The position numbers and the translations under genes were made by a program. A stretch of 13,975 nucleotides of DNA from NCBI GenBank assembly GCA_014804285.1, contig JAAVAA010000050.1, positions 42,514-56,488 of the forward strand. The letters are read 5' to 3'. The DNA is from Lachnospiraceae bacterium (GTDB lineage: Bacteria; Bacillota; Clostridia; Lachnospirales; Lachnospiraceae). Positions 6,481-12,936 of this stretch are shown here, piece by piece. Under the pieces are notes generated by a model. That model searched no databases and was not told where the DNA came from. It saw nothing but the letters and a program-made list of their open reading frames with translations. Position 1 is the first letter of the stretch. Each line of letters opens with the position of its first letter.

Positions 6481-7287
6481 ATGGTTATTATCATAAAAAT
6501 CAAGGAAAATATGAAATTGTACTTTAAGTATGCCTCCGTCTGTACGCAAAGTGTCATGCAATATAAACTTTCGTTTTTGCTAATGATTATTGCGCGGTTT
6601 CTGATAGCATTTTGTGAACTGATCGCGATCAAATTTTTATTCTCCGGTTTTACACAGATAAAAGGTTACACCTATGGAGATATTTTACTATGTTTTTCTG
6701 TCATTCAAATGTCTTTCACATTTGCGGAGCTGTTTGGCAACGGATTCAAAGTATTTTCAGGTATGGTACGGGGAGGCGATTTTGACCGGATGATGGTTAG
6801 GCCGCGCAGTCTACTTCTCCAGGTAATTGGAAGCAGATTTGAAATAGGAAGAACCGGTCCTTTATTGACCGCCATGATCACGCTGGTGTTAGGGATTAAG
6901 TATAGTCAGATAACATGGAACATCATGACGATTTGGACATTAGCTGCCATGATTGTAGGAGGCATGCTGTTGTTTATAGGATTATTCATACTGGAGGCAA
7001 GTTTTTGTTTCTTTTCCATTGAAGATACTTCGCTGATGAATGTACTCACATACGGTGCGAAGTCCCATGGCAAATATCCCATAGATATATATGGAAAGGG
7101 AATCCTGCAGTTCTGTACTTATGTTATTCCCTATACATTGATTCAATATTATCCTTTGCAGTTTCTGCTAGGAAAAACCCATAACTGGCATTTGGCATTT
7201 TACCCGCTTGGAATAATTGTGTTTTGGCTTATCTGCTATTTCATATGGAGGTTTGGTGTAAAACATTATAAGTCATGCGGTTCGTAA
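6481..7287 (+). CDS. ABC-2 type permease, second subunit (COG3694/ABC2_membrane_6-like)
   Basis: 268 residues, about six membrane segments, distantly similar to the preceding permease. It carries the parallel conserved segment GMVRGGDFDRMMVRPRS near residues 95-111, and SHGKYPIDIYGKGI (about 197-210), a pattern typical of this family. AAGGAGG lies at 6463-6469, overlapping the end of the upstream gene, and the ATG follows that stop by seven bases. The two permeases plus the ATPase make a complete three-gene exporter. No regulator, peptide or biosynthetic gene adjoins it to suggest a substrate. The operon ends at the convergent hairpin at 7299-7348. Confidence 0.82.
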   Translation: MVIIIKIKENMKLYFKYASVCTQSVMQYKLSFLLMIIARFLIAFCELIAIKFLFSGFTQIKGYTYGDILLCFSVIQMSFTFAELFGNGFKVFSGMVRGGDFDRMMVRPRSLLLQVIGSRFEIGRTGPLLTAMITLVLGIKYSQITWNIMTIWTLAAMIVGGMLLFIGLFILEASFCFFSIEDTSLMNVLTYGAKSHGKYPIDIYGKGILQFCTYVIPYTLIQYYPLQFLLGKTHNWHLAFYPLGIIVFWLICYFIWRFGVKHYKSCGS

Positions 7288-7298
7288 GGGTTTTAAGT

Positions 7299-7348
7299 TT
7301 TCGTAAGGCTGCCGGACTTTATTATGTTAGTTCGGCAGCCTTACGAAA
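7299..7348. terminator. Long bidirectional hairpin between the ABC operon and rarA
   Basis: A 19-bp stem (7299-7317 with 7330-7348, one wobble pair) around a 12-base A/T loop lies between the stop of the plus-strand permease (7287) and the end of minus-strand rarA. The rarA stop codon at 7322 is inside the loop, so the last eight or so rarA codons form one arm. Neither strand has a clear U-tract, so it may act as a processing or 3'-stability stem or a weak terminator in both directions. Confidence 0.55.
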
Positions 7349-8653
7349 CTCCTTAATCTTCACCAATTTTTCCTTAACTTCCGCCTCATGTCCCTGATTC
7401 CCCGGAAGATAATACTCTTTTCCTTTCAAAGACTCCGGCAGGCATTCCATCGTGGTAAGCTTCTCCTTGGTATCATGCGCGTATTGATACCCTTCGCCAT
7501 AATGAAGCTCCTGCATCAATTCCGTTACCCCGTTCCGAATCTGCAAAGGAACCGGCTCCGCAAGCATCTTTTCCGCGTCCGCCTGGGCTTTCAGGTAACC
7601 TGTGTACACAGCATTGGATTTCGGTGCCATGGATAAATAGACCACCGTATGGGCAAGATTCACGTTACATTCCGGCATACCGTTAAAGTGACATGCCTGA
7701 TATGCCGCCACTGCAACCTGCAATGCCTGAGAATCCGCCATTCCCACATCCTCACTTGCAAAACGAATTAGCCGCCTTGCCACATAAAGGGGATCTTCTC
7801 CCGCTTCCAGCATCCGCGCCAGCCAATAAATTGCGGCATCCGGGTCCGAATTCCGCATAGATTTATGAAGCGCCGAAATCAGGTTATAGTGTTCCTCCCC
7901 GTCCCGGTCATAAAGGAGCATCTTTTTTCCAATGCATTGCTCTAACACTTCTTCTTTTACTACAATGGAGCCATCCGGCTGTATTTCCCCGTTTAAAACC
8001 GCCATATCCAACGTATTTAGCGCCGTTCTTGCATCTCCGTTAGCAAAAACTGCTATGGCATTTAGCAGTCTTTCTTCTATATAAATAGTAGTATTTCCCA
8101 GACCACGCTTGTCGGTCAGTGCATGATGCAATAATTTCTGAATGTCCAATCCAGTCAACGCCTGCAAAACAAACACCTTACACCTTGATAAAAGAGCGGA
8201 ATTGATCTCAAAAGAAGGATTTTCCGTGGTAGCGCCGATAAGAATAATACTTCCTTTCTCCACATAGGGGAGAAAGGCATCCTGCTGTGCCTTGTTAAAG
8301 CGATGGATTTCATCTACAAATACAATCGTCTTCATTCCCACCATGCGGTCATTTTCCGCCTGCTTCATCACATCCTTAATCTCCCTGATCCCACTTGTGA
8401 CCGCACTGAAATCAATAAATGACGAATGTGTCATGTTTGCAATAATGCGTGCAAGCGTGGTTTTTCCTACTCCAGGAGGTCCCCAGAATATCATAGAGGA
8501 TATCCTGTCAGTATCCAGCATCTGGCGGAGAACCTTTCCCTTTCCTATCAAATGTTCCTGACCAATATAGTCATCCAAGGTCTGCGGACGCAGTCTGCTG
8601 GCAAGCGGTGAACTTAAATTTATTTCCTGTGAAAAAAGTGATAACTGCTCCAT
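7322..8653 (-). CDS. rarA: Replication-associated recombination protein A (RarA/MgsA), AAA+ ATPase
   Basis: 443 residues, full length for the family. The extreme N-terminus MEQLSLF contains QLSLF (residues 3-7), a sliding-clamp-binding motif. Walker A GPPGVGKT is at 58-65, Walker B with the DEIH box VFVDEIH at 111-117, sensor 1 GATTENPSF at 140-148, and an SRCKVF arginine-finger region follows. The C-terminal half (about 240-420) is the RarA tetramerisation and DUF-type helical domain. RarA acts at stalled replication forks with the clamp, SSB and RecA; it is related to clamp-loader subunits and to human WRNIP1. ATG 8653 has AAGGA about eight bases upstream. It is the last gene of an apparent traX-GNAT-rarA operon. 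Confidence 0.95.
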   Translation of the reverse strand: MEQLSLFSQEINLSSPLASRLRPQTLDDYIGQEHLIGKGKVLRQMLDTDRISSMIFWGPPGVGKTTLARIIANMTHSSFIDFSAVTSGIREIKDVMKQAENDRMVGMKTIVFVDEIHRFNKAQQDAFLPYVEKGSIILIGATTENPSFEINSALLSRCKVFVLQALTGLDIQKLLHHALTDKRGLGNTTIYIEERLLNAIAVFANGDARTALNTLDMAVLNGEIQPDGSIVVKEEVLEQCIGKKMLLYDRDGEEHYNLISALHKSMRNSDPDAAIYWLARMLEAGEDPLYVARRLIRFASEDVGMADSQALQVAVAAYQACHFNGMPECNVNLAHTVVYLSMAPKSNAVYTGYLKAQADAEKMLAEPVPLQIRNGVTELMQELHYGEGYQYAHDTKEKLTTMECLPESLKGKEYYLPGNQGHEAEVKEKLVKIKEFRKAAELT

Positions 8654-8692
8654 ATCTTTATTCCTTAATCCTACTCCTCAATAAACTAAAAT

Positions 8693-9115
8693 CTATCCGA
8701 TTGACTTCAGAAAAAACATTTCCATAGGCTGTGCATATTCAGGAACATCAATTACAAAGCCTCCGCAGTCTTTATATCCCAATTTTCGATAAAAATGCTG
8801 TGCCTCCTCATCTACCTGTGTGGAGGTCAATAACATTTTATACCCCTGCATCTTCATATCATTTTCCCAATACTCCATCAGATGTTTTCCGTAACCCTTT
8901 CTTTGATACTCCTGATCTACGAAAAGCATTGTGCAGAAAGGAGTATTGTCCCAAAAAAGATTATATCTTAATAACCCGATTGGTTTCTCATCAAGCAGCA
9001 GAATGTAACCTCTTTTCGTCCGCACCTTATTTTCAAATTCTGTTTCCGGTAAATGCTTGTCAAGACGATACCAAAACTCTTTATCAGAAGCAGTTAAATA
9101 TCTGATTTTCAACAT
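8693..9115 (-). CDS. GNAT family N-acetyltransferase
   Basis: 140 residues. The acetyl-CoA pyrophosphate-binding motif QRKGYG is at 71-76, after the strand MLFVDQEY; HFYRKLGYK near 109-117 is the usual C-terminal GNAT motif. The substrate cannot be told from sequence. The ATG at 9115 has GGGAG seven bases upstream. It lies 33 bp after the traX-like gene and 39 bp before rarA, all on the same strand with no terminator between, so it is probably co-transcribed. Confidence 0.85.
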   Translation of the reverse strand: MLKIRYLTASDKEFWYRLDKHLPETEFENKVRTKRGYILLLDEKPIGLLRYNLFWDNTPFCTMLFVDQEYQRKGYGKHLMEYWENDMKMQGYKMLLTSTQVDEEAQHFYRKLGYKDCGGFVIDVPEYAQPMEMFFLKSIG

Positions 9116-9148
9116 TGCCTTTCTCCCTCAATTTTTATTAATGTTTGA

Positions 9149-9898
9149 TTATCTCAAAATCCACTCCCGCAAGATAAAGAGCAGAAGCATATGAACAGGA
9201 TAAAACCCATAGCAGAAATATTGAAATAGCTTGTTGTGAATTCCATGCCGTCCCCGATAGAGAAAAATCGGAATCAGCGCCAGGAGCGCAAATCCCTGTT
9301 GAACAACTTCTATCTCAAGACCCAACATCTGAACCTCATAATAATAACCACCTAAAAACTCCACATTCAGGATATACAGACACAGAAATTGACCCAACCG
9401 GCTTTTCCAGTTTTGATTCCGGAAAAAATAAAAGGTCAGAACTGTCAGGACACCAACTCCATAATAATCTACCATGGCTGCATAACCAAGAACAAATCCC
9501 AGTATGGTAAGCCCCGCTGATAAGAACGCCGCTGGCACCGGTCGAAAACGTGACCTGATCTTATCAATCAGCAGGATCAAAAACAGACTCAAAAGAAAAG
9601 TCCAAAGTACATTTTGGTGATAAGGGTAAAATATACTGCCGCCGTACATCAGATTAAACGGAATCTCTGCCAGAAGTGCCCACACCAGCATACGAAGTAA
9701 ATAACGCCGCAAATTATGGGTATGCAAATACCCTTCTACAATCATGAATGCAAAAATCGGGAACGCTGCCCGTCCAATGCATGTAAGCCACTCATCTGCA
9801 GGCAAAAGCATTGCCCACAGATGATCACAAAGCATAAGTGCCATAGCAAGAATATGAAGACTGGCAGAACTGATACTTATCCTTGATTTATGATCCAT
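9149..9898 (-). CDS. TraX family integral membrane protein (putative acyltransferase-like)
   Basis: 249 residues with seven or eight hydrophobic segments. Family signs include the N-terminal LHILAMALMLCDHLWAM and the block GRAAFPIFAFMIVEGYLHT near 43-61. In the F plasmid TraX acetylates pilin, but chromosomal Firmicute homologues stand alone and their substrate is unknown; no conjugation genes are present here. It starts at ATG 9898 behind AAAGGAAAA. Its start codon overlaps a 24-codon upstream ORF that reads as the first codons of a different, lost gene, and its apparent promoter lies about 110 bp upstream. It is first in a likely operon with GNAT and rarA. Confidence 0.85.
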   Translation of the reverse strand: MDHKSRISISSASLHILAMALMLCDHLWAMLLPADEWLTCIGRAAFPIFAFMIVEGYLHTHNLRRYLLRMLVWALLAEIPFNLMYGGSIFYPYHQNVLWTFLLSLFLILLIDKIRSRFRPVPAAFLSAGLTILGFVLGYAAMVDYYGVGVLTVLTFYFFRNQNWKSRLGQFLCLYILNVEFLGGYYYEVQMLGLEIEVVQQGFALLALIPIFLYRGRHGIHNKLFQYFCYGFYPVHMLLLFILREWILR

Positions 9899-9962
9899 TA
9901 GCCATTTTCCTTTTCCTGATTGTTATAAAGTCCTGACATCCGATGTTTATCGTTCTCGGCAT
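9888..9962 (-). pseudogene. 5' stub of an AAA-ATPase-like gene (PF09820/DUF1703 type)
   Basis: A 24-codon ORF starts at ATG 9962 with a strong ribosome site (GAGAGGAG, seven to eight bases away) and ends inside the traX-like gene, overlapping its ATG by 11 bases. The first residues MPRTINIGCQDFITIR match the characteristic start of the AAA-ATPase-like family abundant in Lachnospiraceae and Bacteroides, which begins M-x-x-T-[VI]-N-I-G-x-Q-D-F. The rest of that roughly 500-residue protein is absent. I infer that a deletion or insertion placed traX behind the old gene's promoter and start, so the stub may now couple translation to traX. The similarity is recalled rather than searched. Confidence 0.5.
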
Positions 9963-10004
9963 ATGTGTGCTCCTCTCTTCTACGATGCATAATCTGTGTA
10001 ATTT

Positions 10005-10034
10005 ATTGTAGCAACATATAATAAAAAGTTACAA
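10005..10034 (-). promoter_or_regulatory. Predicted promoter for the stub / traX-GNAT-rarA operon
   Basis: Minus strand: -35 TTGTAA (10029-10034), 18-bp spacer, -10 TACAAT (10005-10010, five of six) preceded by TGC, which makes an extended -10. It lies about 40 bp upstream of the stub ATG at 9962 and about 110 bp upstream of traX. Confidence 0.6.
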
Positions 10035-10098
10035 ATAATCATGAAAACGACACGCCATTGAGGGATCAGTTACTGTTTAGGTAATTCCATTCTTGCAT

Positions 10099-10383
10099 TT
10101 AATCATCTTCTGACAAATTCATAGAGATACGATAAACAATATTATTGGTGTTCCCCTCTGCCACTATATGTCTTGTATCTGCAAGCATTTTTAAATATCT
10201 TCGCACTGTCGCAGCCGACTTTCCAGCAATAGTTTCAGCCTCTTTAGGAGTGATTTCTCCATGTTCTTCCATAAAGTCAACAATTGTACTTACTTTATTA
10301 TAATCTTTTTGCTTCAAAACTTCGCTCAAAACTTCGCTCATTTTTTTGAGCGAAGTTTGAACTTTCTTGCACAAATCTCTCAT
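10099..10383 (-). pseudogene. C-terminal winged-helix part of a broken AlbA_2/ATP-binding protein
   Basis: 94 codons overlapping the preceding fragment in another frame. After the repeat SEVLSEVL it reads KQKDYNKVSTIVDFMEEHG and EITPKEAETIAGKSAATVRRYLKMLADTRHIVAEG, a winged helix-turn-helix that normally ends COG2865-type ATP-binding proteins (residues about 40-82 here). Its ATG at 10383 has no good ribosome site, so it is most likely the displaced 3' end of the gene at 10298-10807. Removing one A from the A7 run at 10341-10347 would join the two frames. Confidence 0.6.
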
Positions 10384-10807
10384 GAATCCTCATTGTAGTA
10401 ATCATATAGGTTCTGTCTGCATCCGTTTCAAACTCTGGCACAGGTGAACCGTTTCTTTTCAATTCACGCAGAATCTTTGATATTCCCGTAGATTTCTTTT
10501 CAGACAAATCAATTTCCTTGAAAAATTCTCCAATCTTAGGGTTACGGTATCTCCTCGCCCTAATTTTCCCTGCCACAAACTTTTCCATATCAATGTAGTG
10601 ATCCGGTCCCGGGAAATTGATAATTTGTATTTGGTCTACATATACCCGAATCTCTACCGGAACATCTTCTTTGTAATTTTTGTATAAAACCGCATTTACA
10701 AGCGCTTCTTCTAACGCATTATACGGATAGTTGAAAAATCGATCTGCCTCTGCCCTTCCATCAACCTTCACAACCTTATTTTCAATCACTATGGTGTTAA
10801 CATCTTA
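10298..10807 (-). pseudogene. N-terminally truncated AlbA_2-type ATP-binding protein (HATPase_c_4 part)
   Basis: The open frame holds the C-terminal ATPase half of a COG2865-type protein: the N-box-like YNALEEALVNAVLYKNY, a strand-loop with INFPGPD, and a G-box-like region with KSTGISKILRELKRNGSP. The N-terminal AlbA_2 (RNA/DNA-binding-like) domain of some 240 residues that should precede ENKVVKVDGRAEADRF is missing; the frame opens only at a stop around 10805-10807, and the first usable codon is a GTG at 10789 without a clear ribosome site. Downstream it runs out of frame after NERSFERSFEAKRL because of a frame break at an A7 run. It is a gene remnant, N-truncated and frameshifted. Related intact proteins are common near restriction and defence genes. 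Confidence 0.65.
10319..10360. repeat. 12-bp tandem repeat plus inverted copy around a T7 run
   Basis: On the plus strand AAAACTTCGCTC occurs twice in tandem (10317-10340 region), followed by T7 (10341-10347) and an inverted copy GAGCGAAGTTT (10348-10358). The homopolymer thus sits in the loop of a 12-bp hairpin inside the coding linker of the broken ATP-binding gene. Tandem copies change length by four codons, but a change in the T7 run changes the frame. Confidence 0.75.
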
Positions 10808-11209
10808 TTAGTACAAAACAAAATGAGATATTCCTTTGAAATAATGTATAATACTACCAAGAGGAGGACCTCCCTTTAATAATACACCTTCTCTTAATAA
10901 CTCAAACTGCAATTGTGCAATAAACTGTACAAAATCAGAAAAACTGAAATACTCGTCTACTTCTTTAGATATCACAATACTATCCGAGAACATTGTTGCC
11001 TTTGGTAAATTTTCCTGTTCATCCACTTCTTCATCTGGCTCTGACATTACTTCTGTCCGCTCTGGATTACCCATATGTGATGGAATTTTATAAAAAGAAT
11101 CCCTAAACATCTTTATATATCTTAAAGCCAAAATAACCTTCTCAATATTATTATTTACCATATCTTTGAATCCTAAGATATCAATAAAAGCTATACAACA
11201 CTCACACAT
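10808..11209 (-). CDS. Truncated cyclase/palm-domain-like protein (N-terminal half)
   Basis: 133 codons. Residues 7-18 AFIDILGFKDMV and 71-81 ATMFSDSIVIS resemble the two metal-binding aspartate motifs (Asp10, Asp76) of palm-fold proteins such as class III nucleotidyl cyclases and the mCpol/GGDEF group. LREGVLLKGG at 105-114 matches the strand before the glycine turn, which normally reads RGG-[IV]. After that the sequence departs (PPLGSIIHYF...) and stops, while relatives that I recall are around 250 residues or more, so the C-terminal half is lost. The ATG at 11209 has no ribosome site; an adjacent short ORF at 11283 has an excellent one. Function is unproven; similar proteins occur in defence neighbourhoods. 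Confidence 0.5.
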   Translation of the reverse strand: MCECCIAFIDILGFKDMVNNNIEKVILALRYIKMFRDSFYKIPSHMGNPERTEVMSEPDEEVDEQENLPKATMFSDSIVISKEVDEYFSFSDFVQFIAQLQFELLREGVLLKGGPPLGSIIHYFKGISHFVLY

Positions 11210-11217
11210 ATTTACTT

Positions 11218-11283
11218 TTATGTTTTTTGTTCAACATCATCAAATCCTATTTGTTTATATGGCCACTTTTCGTACCATTCCAT
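11218..11283 (-). CDS. Short ORF (21 aa) with strong ribosome site, possibly the true start of the cyclase-like gene
   Basis: ATG 11283 is preceded by GGAGG at six bases. It reads MEWYEKWPYKQIGFDDVEQKT and stops eight bases before ATG 11209 of the cyclase-like ORF, which has no ribosome site. A run of six A lies at 11222-11228. One extra A there would fuse this ORF to the cyclase-like frame. It is therefore either a coupled leader peptide or the displaced first exon-like part of a frameshifted gene. I do not recognise it. Confidence 0.35.
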   Translation of the reverse strand: MEWYEKWPYKQIGFDDVEQKT

Positions 11284-11426
11284 CTTTTGCCTCCACAAAA
11301 TACTGTTTCCAAATCATCTTATCTACTGTTCTTCTTTCCTGATTTCTGGCAAAACCATACAGTTCTCAAATTTTTTATTTGTAGTAAGACTGCAAATATT
11401 CTTCTATCAAACCTTTTGCTTTTGCC

Positions 11427-11457
11427 CCATATCTTAACCATTTTGGTTAAGATATGG
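11427..11457. repeat. Perfect 13-bp inverted repeat downstream of the AlbA_2 gene, near-copy of a coding segment
   Basis: CCATATCTTAACC (11427-11439) and its exact reverse complement (11445-11457) flank ATTTT. The unit is a near copy of 11651-11678 inside the AlbA_2 gene, differing at two bases in 28. A further partial copy (TGGTTAAGATA, 11455-11465) follows. On the minus strand it lies 12 bases after the gene's stop and could act as a transcript-end stem, but there is no U-tract. The remaining 185-base gap to 11284 shows only short, stop-rich frames. Confidence 0.7.
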
Positions 11458-11468
11458 TTAAGATAATT

Positions 11469-12893
11469 TTACGAATAATATTTTTGATTTCTACTTGAAG
11501 GCTTATCGGGTATAGTCATTTTTAATGTTCCCTCTGCAAGCATTTTCTGTAAATAATTTCTTTTGAAGCTTGTTCTACTCTTAAATTTAAAATTATCCAT
11601 AATTTCCATGACAGATTTAGGTTCTCTACAAAAATCTATTATCATCTTATCCATATCCTGACCATTTTGGTTAAGATAACTTCTTGTTGTATCGGGTGTT
11701 TCCGTAGTTAAGGCATTTTCAATATCTTTCACTTTATAATTCAAATTCTTAAATATCAACCAAAATTCGCTATTGCTTGACTTAAACTCCGGTTTCATTT
11801 CTTCTGTATAATTTTCCTGAAATTCATAGGAATCCAATATTTTCTTAAAGCCGCTGCCCCTGCGATCCATATATTTCAAGCGATTAAATATATCGGCAAT
11901 AATCGGATTCCGTCTCCTAGACGATACATTTCTCAAATCCAAATCCTGCACTCTGCGACCATCTGGCATACCGCCCGGAGAGAAAATTTCTAGTCTGTCA
12001 TCAAACATGTCTATATGAACTTCACTACCCAATTCCAGATAGTCTCTATGAATAAGCGCATTCACAATTCCCTCAAGAACAGCAGTATCTGGATAATCTG
12101 GCATTTCGATTCTCCCATTGCCTGTTTTCCTCCATGCTTTCTTGGTATTTCTTGAAACAAAACTCATACTATCCTGCAAAAGATTCACAAGACCACCGCT
12201 ATATTCATCATCATCAATAGCATCAATCAACCCTGACGCTTTGTCTAAACCATTCCAGCGTGTACAAAAAACTCTCGAATGACGAATTGGAGACTCATCT
12301 GCCAACAATGCTCCGGCATTTGTTAGATTCCCCTCCTCATTTATAATTCCCCAAGATTCATAATCACTATCTTCAAAGTCTTTTCCCGTATTGTGCTTAC
12401 ACACAGAACGCAGTTTTGTAAATGACATATTTGCAAATTTATAATTAGAAACCAAACTATCATAAGAACGATTTGTTCCCTGAAGAACCAATCGTTTGAG
12501 AGTAATATTATCCGCCGGAACGCTTTCATTTCCTATGCGAATATAAGCCGTCATATTTCCCTCGCCCACATAATAATATGGCGTTTCTTTACCTGCATAC
12601 ACATCAAGAAGAATCAATTTCTTATCGTCTTCCATATGAAAACGTAAATTCACTTTTGGAATAGAATCAATTTTCGTTTTAATTGTCTCACTTATAAACT
12701 CCGCATCAGATTCCGCATCTTCTAGCCCGACAACTTCATCATCATTGGTAATGCCCCAAATCAAAGTGCCTCCAAAACTGTTAGCAAATGCGCTGACACT
12801 TTTCAGCCAATCCTTTACCTTCTTTCTTTCCACGCTACGCTTCTTATCATATTCGGTTGCTTCTCCAATTAATTTCTTTGGATCAATTTGCAT
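11469..12893 (-). CDS. AlbA_2 domain / ATP-binding protein with C-terminal winged helix (COG2865-like)
   Basis: 474 residues, intact. Residues about 10-125 form the AlbA_2 domain, with the typical GATEYDKKR start and ANSFGGTLIWGITNDDEVVG at 37-56. Residues about 265-380 hold the HATPase_c_4-like region: LEGIVNALIHRDY, FSPGGMPDGR, RRRNPIIADIF and the RRGSGFKKI loop. The last 60 residues look like a winged helix (VMEIMDNFKFKSRTSFKRNYLQKMLAEGTL). Proteins of this type are often called transcriptional regulators or RNA-binding proteins and are frequent in accessory and defence regions; a specific function here is unknown. ATG 12893 has GGGAGGT nine bases upstream. It follows the YkgJ-type gene by 35 bases and probably shares its promoter. 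Confidence 0.82.
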   Translation of the reverse strand: MQIDPKKLIGEATEYDKKRSVERKKVKDWLKSVSAFANSFGGTLIWGITNDDEVVGLEDAESDAEFISETIKTKIDSIPKVNLRFHMEDDKKLILLDVYAGKETPYYYVGEGNMTAYIRIGNESVPADNITLKRLVLQGTNRSYDSLVSNYKFANMSFTKLRSVCKHNTGKDFEDSDYESWGIINEEGNLTNAGALLADESPIRHSRVFCTRWNGLDKASGLIDAIDDDEYSGGLVNLLQDSMSFVSRNTKKAWRKTGNGRIEMPDYPDTAVLEGIVNALIHRDYLELGSEVHIDMFDDRLEIFSPGGMPDGRRVQDLDLRNVSSRRRNPIIADIFNRLKYMDRRGSGFKKILDSYEFQENYTEEMKPEFKSSNSEFWLIFKNLNYKVKDIENALTTETPDTTRSYLNQNGQDMDKMIIDFCREPKSVMEIMDNFKFKSRTSFKRNYLQKMLAEGTLKMTIPDKPSSRNQKYYS

Positions 12894-12911
12894 CGGCTTA
12901 TTACCTCCCTA

Positions 12912-12936
12912 GCAGATAAACATAAGACTTATCTGC
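12912..12936 (-). repeat. 8-bp inverted repeat at the YkgJ / AlbA_2 gene junction
   Basis: GCAGATAA (12912-12919) and TTATCTGC (12929-12936) flank a 9-base loop. On the minus strand the stem includes the stop codon of the YkgJ-type gene and ends just before the GGGAGGT ribosome site of the AlbA_2 gene. It could tune relative expression of the two genes. No U-tract follows. Confidence 0.4.

Noticed and set aside
9149..9898. traX-like gene taken as a sign of a conjugative element
   Set aside because: No other transfer, relaxase or integrase gene is present, and TraX-like proteins are common on Firmicute chromosomes.
10317..10360. Short repeats considered as a CRISPR array
   Set aside because: Only two 12-bp tandem units without spacers, inside coding sequence, plus one inverted copy.
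11227..11466. 79-codon plus-strand ORF
   Set aside because: Low-complexity, phenylalanine/leucine-rich reading of an A/T-rich gap, with no ribosome site and no recognisable family.
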